Assembly: GCF_022919115.1 (NCBI RefSeq)
Contig: NZ_CP095072.1
Span: 1,488,001 to 1,552,000, forward strand
Direction: 5' to 3'
Length of the DNA stretch: 64,000 nucleotides
From: Gracilibacillus caseinilyticus
GTDB lineage: Bacteria > Bacillota > Bacilli > Bacillales > Amphibacillaceae
This document shows positions 16,859-24,070 of this stretch, piece after piece (within the stretch, counting starts at the first letter, position 1; every line of letters begins with the position of its first letter). The notes below the pieces were generated by a model. The model ran no database searches and had not been told where the DNA came from. It worked only from the letters and a program-made list of their open reading frames with translations. The translations under genes and the position numbers were made by a program.

Positions 16859-17044
16859 CGTCCGTAATACCCCCACTTCAAGATTCGGGAGATAAATAAG
16901 AAGCTAAGTGGGGGTATTACGGACGATAACTTCCTGATAAGTTTCGCTAGGAATCAGTGGGGGTTAAAACCCCCACTGATTGAAGTCTCACTTTATCAAC
17001 TATTATACCTCATGGTACTCCTTGTATCTGTGTTGACCATGAGG
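16859..17044. other. Hairpin-rich non-coding block (candidate structured RNA or IS200/IS605-type relic)
   Basis: Three strong inverted repeats follow one another. The first has perfect 20-bp arms at 16859-16878 and 16906-16925 with a 27-base loop. The second has perfect 14-bp arms at 16952-16965 and 16968-16981 with almost no loop. The third has 9-bp arms, CCTCATGGT at 17008-17016 and ACCATGAGG at 17036-17044. The first two share ACCCCCACT / AGTGGGGGT, so alternative pairings between them are possible. The block is G/C-rich against an A/T-rich background and contains no ORF. It could be a structured RNA, the end of a lost IS200/IS605 element (the guide-RNA region of TnpB/IscB elements looks like this), or a REP-like element. 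I cannot decide without a covariance search. Confidence 0.5.
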
Positions 17045-17140
17045 GATTGGATAAAGCACTTTTGAAAATATGTAAGCAACGCAGTAATTCACAGATGAAA
17101 TTTATGCCAGGATTATTAAGAATTAGTCACAATTCAATGA

Positions 17141-17280
17141 CGTTTGTATTTCAGTTGTCCTGCAAACGTTATTGTTTACGTTATAAACAGATCAGTAAAC
17201 AAGCATACAAATGTGTACACAAAACGTACGGAAGGCTTGTACATAGGTTTGTAAACGTGCAAGCTTTTTTCGTATACAAA
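17141..17280 (+). promoter_or_regulatory. Iterated TTTGTAAAC-like motifs: candidate parC centromere
   Basis: About ten variants of an 8-10 base word crowd this 140-base stretch on both strands: CGTTTGTA, GCAAACG, TTGTTTACG, ATAAACAG, AGTAAACAA, CATACAAAT, TGTACAC, CGTACGG, TTGTACAT, TTTGTAAACG and CGTATACAAA. Actin-type partition loci carry such iterated sites next to the parM promoter, where ParR binds. The block lies about 40 bases upstream of the parM-like promoter and has no convincing ORF. The centromere role is inference. Confidence 0.45.
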
Positions 17281-17321
17281 TTTTGTTTTTTCAAAAAGAT
17301 TACGGTTATCTTTCTTTTTAG

Positions 17322-17349
17322 TTGAAGGCATTGATGAAAGGCGTATAAT
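17322..17349 (+). promoter_or_regulatory. Sigma-A promoter of the parM-like gene
   Basis: TTGAAG and a consensus TATAAT are separated by 16 bases, 56 bases upstream of the start codon. It lies just downstream of the iterated motif block, so ParR binding there could autoregulate it. Confidence 0.6.
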
Positions 17350-17405
17350 CCCATATCATTTGAGGTATGACGTTTTAATAGGACTTCATGAAAGGAAGGA
17401 TAAAA

Positions 17406-18575
17406 ATGAGTCAAACAAGAATAGCAGCAATAGACGTAGGTAATGATTCTGTTAAGGCAATTTTTGGAGAAATGGAAAGAGAGGTACATCTTCCAAATAT
17501 TATCGCAAGAGATACGGAAGATCGTCCTGTTATTGGAATAGAAGATTTAGATGAGAAAGATCCTGCAGATGGGTTACATATTCGTATACATTCACCAGCA
17601 CTAAAAGAGAACAATGCTATTTACCGTGTAGGGAATCTAGCAACGAAAGCTAGCAACTCCACGGAACTTGATCCAGGCAGCAGCAAATCGGAAGAAGACC
17701 AGACGTTGGTCATGCTGTTATCAACGATCGCTTTAGATGCAGCAAAAGCTTATTCTTCAAGCTCGAATCAAGTGATTGAAGCCAATTATACGCTGGGAAC
17801 TGGATTGCCATTACGTGAGGTGAAGGAAGGCAAGGATGCTGGTTATCGTTCAAAACTGATTGGATCGGTACACCAAGTAGAATTCCTCGTTACGCCACAG
17901 CATCAGGGCAAGAAAATCAACATTCGATTTGATGAAGCAAAAGTGTATCCAGAAGGCTTCGCTGCTTTCATTAACCTTGTAATGGACAAGGACTTAAAAA
18001 TCATCAACAAAAAACTGATCGATAAGCAAATATTGATTCAGGATATTGGTGGTCTTTCCACAGATATAGCTGTGATTCGTAACCGTACCGTTGACGATGA
18101 TAAAGCACAAGGCTTTAACCTTGGCGTGTCTGAATCACTTGAGACGATTCGTGAAGAAATCTTTACGAAGCACGGTGTCGAATTAGACAGCCGTCGTGAT
18201 GTGGTCGACATTATTACGAGAAAGAATGATCGAAATCATATCATGGTGAAAGGCAGCCGGACGAGCGTGCACGATACGACAGACAGATTACTGCTGGAAT
18301 TAGCGAAGAAGCAGTATCGCCTGTTACGTAACGTATGGCAAAAGAACTCTCAATCTGAAATTTGTTATTTCGTTGGCGGTGGTTCTAATGTCCTCAAAGA
18401 ATATATAAAGACATTAAATAACAACCTGGATGGCTATAACATTGAATTCTTTGAAGATGAAAAAGAAAGCATCTGGATGATGGCAAATGCTTATTATAAA
18501 CTGGTTATGGAGTATTTGATCAAAACAGAAGATACGCGGAAAGAGAAGAAAGAATCACAACCGCAACAATCATAA
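17406..18575 (+). CDS. ParM/StbA-family actin-like ATPase
   Basis: This 389-residue protein has the actin/Hsp70 nucleotide-binding fold of ParM-type filament-forming proteins that segregate DNA. Phosphate-1 motif IDVGND starts near residue 9, phosphate-2 is QDIGGLSTDIAV with Asp213, and the adenosine motif is YFVGGGSNVL near 321-330. ATG 17406 is chosen because AAGGAAGGA lies six bases upstream; an earlier in-frame ATG at 17388 lacks a site. A basic/acidic small protein follows 9 bases downstream and an iterated motif region lies upstream, the three-part layout of actin-type (type II) partition systems. Such systems are usually on plasmids or phages; here the neighbours look chromosomal. Confidence 0.85.
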   Translation: MSQTRIAAIDVGNDSVKAIFGEMEREVHLPNIIARDTEDRPVIGIEDLDEKDPADGLHIRIHSPALKENNAIYRVGNLATKASNSTELDPGSSKSEEDQTLVMLLSTIALDAAKAYSSSSNQVIEANYTLGTGLPLREVKEGKDAGYRSKLIGSVHQVEFLVTPQHQGKKINIRFDEAKVYPEGFAAFINLVMDKDLKIINKKLIDKQILIQDIGGLSTDIAVIRNRTVDDDKAQGFNLGVSESLETIREEIFTKHGVELDSRRDVVDIITRKNDRNHIMVKGSRTSVHDTTDRLLLELAKKQYRLLRNVWQKNSQSEICYFVGGGSNVLKEYIKTLNNNLDGYNIEFFEDEKESIWMMANAYYKLVMEYLIKTEDTRKEKKESQPQQS

Positions 18576-18584
18576 GGTGATCAT

Positions 18585-19169
18585 ATGAAAAATAATTACC
18601 AAATTAATAGAGGACAAACGATATCGTTTCGTATTCCCAGTGATACACCCGAGTATGTCTTAAAAGAATTACAACGCTTGAAGAAGGAAGAGCGTCGTAA
18701 TTTTTCGAGTAAGATGGCAGAGTTTGTGCTAAAGGGTGTAAATGAAGCAAGCTCTGTTCAACAGGAGACTGTTACAGTGCCACTGCCAAAACGTCTAACG
18801 AAGGCACAGCGTAATTGGATAAAGCATGAGCATTCCGAAGCGTTGTTAGGCAGTATCCTGTATCATCTGTTAAACGATCCAAGACGAGCAACATCACTGC
18901 TCACGTCGTTAAACAGTAATGCTACCGATATTGATGAAGCATTATATTTACAGGAAGATATGCCGACTGAACCGGATGATCTGGAACAGGCGGTAAATGC
19001 AGAAGCAAATGATCAGAAACAAGACTCACTCGATGAATTTGATACGATTGACTGGAATAAAGCATTAGACCAAAATCGTCAATCGAATCAAGAGAAAGAA
19101 TCAGAAGCCGAGGAAGAAGAAGGCCTCGGTGATCTGTTAGGTGATTTCCTGACGAAGATGAACAAATAA
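18585..19169 (+). CDS. ParR-like partner of the actin-like ATPase
   Basis: I do not recognise a named family, but the features fit a ParR-type adaptor. The N-terminal 60 residues (TISFRIPSDTPEYVLKELQRL, then NFSSKMAEFVLKGV) resemble a ribbon-helix-helix DNA-binding fold. The middle is basic with helices (LTKAQRNWIKHEHSEALLGSIL). The second half is strongly acidic, ending in EEEEGLGDLLGDFLTKMNK, an amphipathic tail like the one by which ParR docks on the end of a ParM filament. The gene starts 9 bases after the ATPase gene with AAGGTGATC upstream, and a terminator follows, so the two form one operon. DNA-binding sites would be the iterated motifs at 17141-17280. Confidence 0.6.
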   Translation: MKNNYQINRGQTISFRIPSDTPEYVLKELQRLKKEERRNFSSKMAEFVLKGVNEASSVQQETVTVPLPKRLTKAQRNWIKHEHSEALLGSILYHLLNDPRRATSLLTSLNSNATDIDEALYLQEDMPTEPDDLEQAVNAEANDQKQDSLDEFDTIDWNKALDQNRQSNQEKESEAEEEEGLGDLLGDFLTKMNK

Positions 19170-19184
19170 AAAGTAAAACCCCCG

Positions 19185-19222
19185 AAAAGGTTCCGTTTCT
19201 TTATGAACGGAGCCTTTTTTAT
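19185..19222 (+). terminator. Terminator of the parM-parR-like operon
   Basis: A 13-bp stem (AAAAGGTTCCGTT / AACGGAGCCTTTT, one mismatch) is followed by a T-run. Confidence 0.85.
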
Positions 19223-19225
19223 AAG

Positions 19226-19366
19226 TTAGAAAAGTATAAAATTTTAGCAATGAAGAAGCTTGACGTAGTGAAAATTTAGAGTGTACCAAGTATAAGAAAA
19301 CCTACACACTTGCTAAAAGACGAGGCGAATGCAGAGTTTTCCTAATCAGCTAAGAAAATATAAATC
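19226..19366 (+). repeat. Dispersed repeat family A, full copy
   Basis: Closely matches the copies at 37705 and 57507, with landmarks TTTTAGCAATGAAGAAGCT, GTGAAAATTTAGAGTGTACC, AAGTATAAGAAAA and AGACGAGGCGAATGC in the same order. It lies directly behind a terminator, as do the copies at 37705 and 57507. No coding frame is visible. Confidence 0.75.
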
Positions 19367-19447
19367 CACGGTACAAAGGGATTTTTAATGGGGAAAAGGA
19401 AAAAGTCAGGTTCAGTGAGAGAAATTATTTAATCACACAGTGCTGCC

Positions 19448-19496
19448 CAATCGGACAAAAAGAAGGTTGAGAAGTGTTCAAATGTCCGATAGAATA
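19448..19496. repeat. Dispersed repeat family C (GTCCGAT palindrome)
   Basis: ATCGGACA at 19450-19457 is the exact reverse complement of TGTCCGAT at 19483-19490, flanked by CAAAAAGAAG and AGAATAAA. The same words with the same flanks occur at 59186-59252. Confidence 0.6.
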
Positions 19497-19513
19497 AACA
19501 GCGTTTAGGGGGG

Positions 19514-19810
19514 ATGCGTTGTTATGTATACGGTAACTGGAGAAGCTATTCCCAACGAAACCGGCGGCTAAGAAAAGGAGAAAGCGTGCACCTGCTCTTT
19601 TTAACCCGGAAACAGTGTTGGAAAGAAGGAGAATACCAATTACAAACGCGGTTAGCGGTTAGAAACGTTAGATATTTATCAATTAAAGGATTATCGCTGA
19701 ATATAATATGGTATGGATCTGTGATGAGATGGAGGAAAAAGGAGAAGAACATCCACCATATTGTCGAGACGACGGTGCAGAGAGCAAAAAAAGGTGATGT
19801 CTTTCAATGA
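19514..19810 (+). pseudogene. Uncertain small or decayed reading frame
   Basis: An open frame of 98 codons exists here, but its first ATG directly abuts the AGGGGGG sequence, leaving no room for ribosome spacing. A frame one base later from 19515 reads more like a protein (KKRRKRAPALFNPETVLERR, and from ATG 19708 a 29-residue acidic tail MVWICDEMEEKGEEHPPYCR) but is interrupted by three stops at about 19659-19686. The best reading is a decayed gene of unknown family. I cannot exclude that one of the short frames is translated. Confidence 0.25.
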
Positions 19811-19865
19811 CCAAATGATATACTAAAAACAGGTGATTTTTATCAATTAGTGGGAGTGGTCTCTA

Positions 19866-20051
19866 TTGAAGTTAAAAAGGTCTGCCACTGATACTTCTTT
19901 ACACGGTGTTTGTGGCGGTATTGCTGCATTAACCGGAATATACTCCTTCGCGATCAGGCTTCTTTTTGTCGTAACTTTTCCGGGTTCTTTCTGGATATAT
20001 ATTATTCTTGCCAACACATTAGAATGTGAATTACCTGCACTTAAACCGTAG
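19866..20051 (+). CDS. Small PspC-domain membrane protein
   Basis: This 61-residue protein is essentially a lone PspC domain. The typical start LKRSATDTSLHGVCGGIAAL is followed by TGIYSFAIRLLFVV and one hydrophobic segment (FWIYIILANTL). PspC proteins bind or sense the membrane in phage-shock and cell-envelope stress responses; stand-alone short versions are common in Bacillaceae. It starts with TTG, preceded by GGGAGTGG about eight bases upstream. It is monocistronic with a terminator directly behind it. The last residues (CELPALKP) are encoded inside the terminator hairpin's left arm. Confidence 0.75.
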   Translation: MKLKRSATDTSLHGVCGGIAALTGIYSFAIRLLFVVTFPGSFWIYIILANTLECELPALKP

Positions 20052-20064
20052 CAGGTATTTTTTT
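20032..20064 (+). terminator. Terminator of the pspC-like gene
   Basis: A 7-bp stem (TACCTGC / GCAGGTA) is followed by seven T. The left arm lies within the coding region. The stretch 20065-20236 behind it shows no further feature. Confidence 0.7.
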
Positions 20065-20236
20065 GCACGCTAGGAAAGAAAAGAAAGCATATCAATATAG
20101 TTATTGAGAGATTAAATTATGCTCACGACTAAAAAAGATTATAGCTAGCTTTATTATATTCTTAAGTTAGTTAGGGCAGTGCGGGTTAATCCAAGTTTTA
20201 CTAATCTTGAAATGAAAAAATGTTTGTTAAAAAGTA

Positions 20237-20289
20237 TTGACAATCATTATCAATAACCGTACCATAAGTGATAATGATAATTGTTATCA
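20237..20289 (+). promoter_or_regulatory. Promoter with two Fur boxes
   Basis: TGACAATCATTATCA at 20238-20252 and TGATAATTGTTATCA at 20275-20289 match the 7-1-7 Fur box TGATAATNATTATCA with at most one mismatch. The first overlaps a -35 hexamer TTGACA at 20237-20242, with TACCAT 17 bases on as the -10. Iron-dependent repression of the following binding-protein gene is strongly implied. Confidence 0.85.
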
Positions 20290-20338
20290 ATTTAATAATT
20301 AGGCAGTTGGCCAGTACATAAAAAGGAGAGGGAATAGC

Positions 20339-21310
20339 TTGAAAAAAGTACTTTTAGCATTTTTGTTTGTAACAGCACTGATATTAGCGGCATGTGGCAG
20401 CACTGATGATTCGTCAAGCACAGACGACGCATCTGCATCTGAATCCGATTCAGGAGAAAATACTAATGAGGAGCAAGGAACAGAAGAAGAAGCTTCATCT
20501 GAAACGATTACATATGAAGCTGAGGATGGTCCTATCGAAATACCTTCTGACCCCCAACGTATTGTTGCGTTAGCTAACGGACCGAATGTACTTGCGTTAG
20601 ATGGCAATGTTGTTGGTGTGGACGAATGGACATACAACAACCCATTAATGGAAGGTAAGTTAGATGGTATTGAAGTCGTATCTGATGAAAATTTAGAGAA
20701 AATCATCGAATTAGAACCAGACTTAATCATTGTTGGTTCCTGGATGAAAAACATCGATAAGATGAAAGAAATTGCACCAACCATTGTTTCTACATGGGGC
20801 AGCTTAAATTACTTAGAGCAGCAAGTGGAAGTTGGTAAAATCATTAACAAAGAGCAAGAAGCCAAAGATTGGGTAGAAGATTTCGAAACACGTGCGAAAG
20901 AGGCGGGCGAAGAGATCAAAGCGAAGATTGGTGAAGATGCCACCGTTTCAGTTTTCGAAAATGACGCGAAACAATTGTATGTATTCGGCGACAATTGGGC
21001 GCGTGGTACGGAGTTACTTTATCAAACAATGGGGTTAGGTATGCCTGAGAAGGTAAAAGAAAAAGCGTTGGCGGACGGATATTATACATTATCACTTGAA
21101 GTTCTTCCAAAGTTTGCGGGCGACTATGTTGTCTTGAGTAAGAACCCGGATGGGGATAATTCTTTCTTTGAAACAGAAACGTGGAACAATATTCCTGCTG
21201 TTGAAAATGGTCAAGTGCTTGAATTGAATACGAAAGCCATTACGTATAGTGACCCAATTACAATGGAATATCTGTTAGAAGAATTCCAGAAATTCTTTCT
21301 AGAAGAATAA
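20339..21310 (+). CDS. Iron-siderophore-binding lipoprotein (orphan)
   Basis: This 323-residue protein is a FepB/FhuD-like (cluster A-II) solute-binding lipoprotein for ferric siderophores. The lipobox LAAC places the lipid on Cys19, followed by a long Ser/Asp/Glu-rich linker. The body contains PQRIVALANGPNVLALDG and LEPDLIIVGSWM, both typical strands of the family. It starts with TTG at 20339 behind GGAGAGG. It has its own Fur-box promoter and terminator, and no permease or ATPase gene is adjacent, so it must serve a transporter encoded elsewhere, possibly the Feu-type permeases at 54615-56646. The siderophore is unknown. Confidence 0.87.
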   Translation: MKKVLLAFLFVTALILAACGSTDDSSSTDDASASESDSGENTNEEQGTEEEASSETITYEAEDGPIEIPSDPQRIVALANGPNVLALDGNVVGVDEWTYNNPLMEGKLDGIEVVSDENLEKIIELEPDLIIVGSWMKNIDKMKEIAPTIVSTWGSLNYLEQQVEVGKIINKEQEAKDWVEDFETRAKEAGEEIKAKIGEDATVSVFENDAKQLYVFGDNWARGTELLYQTMGLGMPEKVKEKALADGYYTLSLEVLPKFAGDYVVLSKNPDGDNSFFETETWNNIPAVENGQVLELNTKAITYSDPITMEYLLEEFQKFFLEE

Positions 21311-21313
21311 AAG

Positions 21314-21347
21314 AAAGCAGTGGTGTGTTCATTCACCACTGCTTTTT
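21314..21347 (+). terminator. Terminator of the siderophore-binding gene
   Basis: A perfect 12-bp stem (AAAGCAGTGGTG / CACCACTGCTTT) with a T tail. Confidence 0.9.
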
Positions 21348-21398
21348 ACTTGTGAGATAAGTATGTATAAAATTTTAGATTGAGACAATAAAAGTGTG

Positions 21399-21986
21399 GG
21401 TTCTTATAATATGGATTATGTCAATTAGAAGAGTGGTATTGTTGAAATGATTCATGTGCTGGGATACCCTATACTAACCACTCCGCGTCCTGCGGGGCAC
21501 GGCTGAAGCTAGGCTACTTCTCGAATCATTTCTCTGCTGCCTTGCACCGAGGAAGCCTACTTCGAATTGTTACTAGTAGACACAGGTGCAGACGTAGTGG
21601 ATCTTCAGCACCTGCACAATCCCGTGGGAGTCTACGTGGTTGGCCTGCGCTAGGATAGGTACTCTACAACTTTTGTAAGAGCTAGGATTTTGATCGTCAT
21701 CCTTCATTGTCCATAAATAATAGCATTTGATTGAATGCCTAGAACTGCTGCTTTTAGCTGTTCCGTTCGTTGTAGCACTTTCTTAAGCGTAGGAAATACG
21801 CGGAGACTCCCGTGGGTCAGGTCGTGTGTGAAGATCCCGCAGGAAAGGTTTTTTTTTCCGAGGAAGCTGAACCCGACCCCACAGGACGCGGAGCATATTT
21901 CCGGAGCTTTGCTATGCACTTAAAATATATCAAAATGGACACATCATAATACAGCTATACTTGACATAATCCATATTATAAGAACC
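21399..21986. mobile_element. 588-bp inverted-repeat-bounded element (family B), MITE-like
   Basis: The ends at 21399-21424 and 21961-21986 are perfect 26-bp inverted repeats, beginning GGTTCTTATAATATGGATTA. Inside are two palindromic modules. One carries CGTCCTGCGGGGCACGGCTG ... GGAGTCTACGTGGTTGGCCT; the other carries GCGGAGACTCCCGTGGG ... CCCCACAGGACGCGGAGCAT. No open reading frame suggests a transposase. A second full-size relative lies inverted at 37888-38433. No target duplication is obvious at the edges. Non-autonomous mobility is inference from structure and copy number. Confidence 0.7.
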
Positions 21987-22044
21987 TAATCATAAGATTC
22001 GCTTTAATGTAGTAATGATATACTTTGTTTGCTGATTATAGAAT

Positions 22045-22082
22045 AAAAGAGGTCTTCTCCCGGTTCAGGGAAAAGACCTCTA
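22045..22082 (-). terminator. Terminator of the terC-like gene
   Basis: A 9-bp stem (AGAGGTCTT / AAGACCTCT) extended by TCCC/GGGA pairing, followed on the minus strand by TTTTATT. Confidence 0.8.
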
Positions 22083-22087
22083 TGTTA

Positions 22088-22861
22088 TCACTTCGTATCT
22101 TCCTTCATTTTCTTTGAAGAGTGGTTATCTGATAAGAACCAGCCACCTACAGCAATTGCTAGTAAAACTCCCCAGAATATAACTGTCCACAAGGTACTGT
22201 GTGGGAAGTGTGCATCTAATACGCCAACTGATGGATGTGACAGCGTAATGACTGCCAGCTTGATTCCAACCCAGGCAACGATCGTATATGCCGTTGTTTC
22301 TAAACCAGGTCGTGCATCCAATAATTTCACAAACCAGGTTGCAGCGAATTTGATTAAAATAAGTCCAGAAACACCTGCTAATAAAACAACGATAAACTTA
22401 GCTGCATCCATACCACCAAAGTCTGGTAAACCAGAGGCTGGTAATGCTAATGCCAACGCTACTGCGGCAAGAATGGAATCTATTGCAAAAGCCAGGTCCG
22501 CCACACCAATTTTCAGCACTGTCGGCCAAAAGGCTTGTCTAGGCTTGTCGACTTTTTCTGCTTCTTCCTCCACGTCTTTTCCAGCAGGTATAATGTGCTT
22601 CAACCCAAGATAAATGAGGTAAGCCGCACCTATTGCCTGCACCTGCCAAACATTGGCGATAAATGATATAGCAAATAACGCACCAAATCGAAAAACAAAA
22701 GCCATGATGATCCCGTAATTAATAGCTTTCTTTTTCTCATCGTCGGGTAAATGCTTAGCAATAACTGCCAATACAAGCGCATTGTCTGCTGATAAAAGTC
22801 CTTCAAGTCCTATTAAAACTAATAATGTCCAACCATACTCGAGCCAAATTGAATCCAACAT
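22088..22861 (-). CDS. TerC-family integral membrane protein
   Basis: This 257-residue protein is a TerC-family membrane protein of the YkoY/YjbE type, linked in Bacillus to manganese export and metal loading of secreted proteins. About seven helices are visible. The family's acidic membrane motifs are present: GLEGLLSADNALVLAVIAK in the first part and DLAFAIDSILAAVALAL in the middle. A hydrophilic loop (KDVEEEAEKVDKP) separates the halves. It has its own promoter and terminator and is monocistronic. Its leader is only about 60 bases long, and I see no yybP-ykoY manganese riboswitch there, although homologues often carry one. Confidence 0.85.
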   Translation of the reverse strand: MLDSIWLEYGWTLLVLIGLEGLLSADNALVLAVIAKHLPDDEKKKAINYGIIMAFVFRFGALFAISFIANVWQVQAIGAAYLIYLGLKHIIPAGKDVEEEAEKVDKPRQAFWPTVLKIGVADLAFAIDSILAAVALALALPASGLPDFGGMDAAKFIVVLLAGVSGLILIKFAATWFVKLLDARPGLETTAYTIVAWVGIKLAVITLSHPSVGVLDAHFPHSTLWTVIFWGVLLAIAVGGWFLSDNHSSKKMKEDTK

Positions 22862-22926
22862 TACTCCCCCTCTAAACGTGCTGTATGCCTATATTTAGAA
22901 AAAATTGTACAGTTCAAATACGGTTA

Positions 22927-22955
22927 ATTATAGACTAAAATTTATCGTTTGTCAC
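22927..22955 (-). promoter_or_regulatory. Sigma-A promoter of the terC-like gene
   Basis: On the minus strand GTGACA and TATAAT are separated by 17 bases, giving a leader of about 60 bases before the start at 22861. Confidence 0.6.
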
Positions 22956-23071
22956 ACTTATCTTCGGTTCATCGCCAAACCACATAAAACCCGGTTAAAT
23001 TTCGATTAACTAGCATAGTCCCTCTGCTTGTCTGCATACATTAGAAGTAACTTAATCGAAGGAGGGTTGTT

Positions 23072-23428
23072 ATGCCCAAACATGTGACTGCCCATCAATT
23101 AATTCGATATGCTGTTGGTTATGTCTTTATCGCTTCTGCTATAATGAAACTTGTGATTTCAGATTTCACTGGCGCATTTTCCAGTTTTGGGATTCCATAT
23201 CCAGAGCTTATCGTACTGCTAGTCGGATTGACGGAATTGATCTGTGGTGGATTGATCCTTTTTAATTATTATGTCAGACAAGCAGCGATTCCATTATTTA
23301 TTATTATGGTCGCAGCTTTCTTCCTTACGAAAGCGCCTATTCTGGAATCCGGCTTCTTTCAATTCTTGTTCGAAGCCCGATTAGATATTGTTATGCTCAT
23401 TCTTTTATTTATACTTTGGAAAAAGTGA
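23072..23428 (+). CDS. DoxX-family small membrane protein
   Basis: This 118-residue protein has four hydrophobic helices and the DoxX-type pattern: RYAVGYVFIASAIMKL at the start, then FGIPYPELIVLLVGLTELICGGLIL, matching the helix-2 Glu/Gly motif of the family. DoxX-like proteins are small quinone-pathway or oxidoreductase-associated membrane proteins, mostly of unknown biochemical role. The start is well supported by GAAGGAGGG eight bases upstream. It stands alone. The stop codon lies at the edge of an inverted partial copy of repeat family A. Confidence 0.75.
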   Translation: MPKHVTAHQLIRYAVGYVFIASAIMKLVISDFTGAFSSFGIPYPELIVLLVGLTELICGGLILFNYYVRQAAIPLFIIMVAAFFLTKAPILESGFFQFLFEARLDIVMLILLFILWKK

Positions 23429-23487
23429 ATTTGAGAAACCTGGCCTTCGTCTCACCTTTAGCGAGTGCCGAGTTTTACTTATACTTA
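23426..23487 (-). repeat. Dispersed repeat family A, inverted partial copy
   Basis: Read on the minus strand, this gives AAGTATAAGTAAAACTCGGC, ACTCGCTAAA, then a diverged GACGAAGGCC, matching the distal half of the copies at 19226, 37705 and 57507. It overlaps the last codon of the DoxX gene. Confidence 0.6.
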
Positions 23488-23510
23488 AACGTAAGTATTT
23501 ATACAGCTAC

Positions 23511-23705
23511 TTACAATATATATGGATTATGTGAAGTCTTTGGCCTCCTTTTCATATATTGTGTCTGCTGGTACACCCACACCAACAACTTCACGTCCTG
23601 CGGGGCACGGTTGAAGTTAACTTTGTGTTGAAGGCAACTTCACAATGTGGACCTTCAGCACGTGCCCTCCCAAGGGGTCTATCTGTTGATCTGTGCTATG
23701 ATACA
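23511..23705. repeat. Family B element, truncated copy with one end and one module
   Basis: A diverged left end (ATATATGGATTATGTGAA) is followed by CACGTCCTGCGGGGCACGG and GACCTTCAGCACGTGCCC, matching the first module of the element at 21399. The right end is absent. Confidence 0.6.
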
Positions 23706-23768
23706 AACTCTATAAGCAGACAAAACTAACAGGACAACACATTTATTGGTGTTCTATCTTGAGAAACA

Positions 23769-23956
23769 CGACAAAACTCGTTGTTCAGCTCTCCCGATTT
23801 GTTTCCTTTCTTGTTAAAGGCGACAAAACTCGTTGGGTAGCTTTCCCGATTTGTCTCCTTTCTTGTTAAAGACGACAAAACTCAGTGGTCAACTCTCCGC
23901 ATTTGTCACCTTTCTTGTTAAACGCAACAAATCTCATTGAACTATTTTCCATATGT
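23769..23956 (+). repeat. 52-bp tandem repeat, three units plus a partial
   Basis: Units start at 23769, 23821 and 23873, each beginning CGACAAAACTC and ending TTTCTTGTTAAA; a decayed fourth starts at 23925 (CAACAAATCTC). Units differ by several substitutions, mostly in the middle. There is no ORF, and unlike CRISPR the whole unit is repeated without unique spacers. Function unknown. Confidence 0.85.
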
Positions 23957-24035
23957 AATAGCAACAATTGGGATGGAATTCAACCGTATTTAATCAATAA
24001 CTATTCGATATTACCTTATAGGGTACATCCATAAA

Positions 24036-24063
24036 GAAACCGGGCTGTTCAAAGCCCGGTTTT
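24036..24063. terminator. Terminator of the CocE-like hydrolase gene
   Basis: A perfect 9-bp stem (AACCGGGCT / AGCCCGGTT) with a 6-base loop; AAAG on the left gives a T-rich tail for the minus-strand gene, and TTTT follows on the plus strand. Confidence 0.8.
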
Positions 24064-24070
24064 CTCTTAC

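Noticed and set aside
17047..17325. 92-codon frame over the iterated-motif block
   Set aside because: Low-complexity basic/aromatic composition, no ribosome binding site, and it coincides with the repeated words that look like a centromere.
17406..18575. MreB or FtsA instead of ParM
   Set aside because: Length, the motif variants and the coupled ParR-like gene fit ParM/StbA; the usual MreB neighbours mreC/mreD and FtsA neighbour ftsZ are absent.
20065..20236. Additional small gene between pspC and the Fur promoter
   Set aside because: No frame with start signals; the sequence is A/T-rich and short.
20299..20784. 161-codon minus-strand frame opposite the siderophore-binding gene
   Set aside because: Serine-rich shadow of the acidic linker and lobe codons of the real gene; no start signal.
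22862..22926. yybP-ykoY manganese riboswitch before the terC-like gene
   Set aside because: The leader from the predicted promoter is only about 60 bases and lacks the expected stem architecture.
23769..23956. CRISPR array
   Set aside because: The entire 52-base unit repeats with drift, there are no unique spacers of constant length, and no cas genes are nearby.
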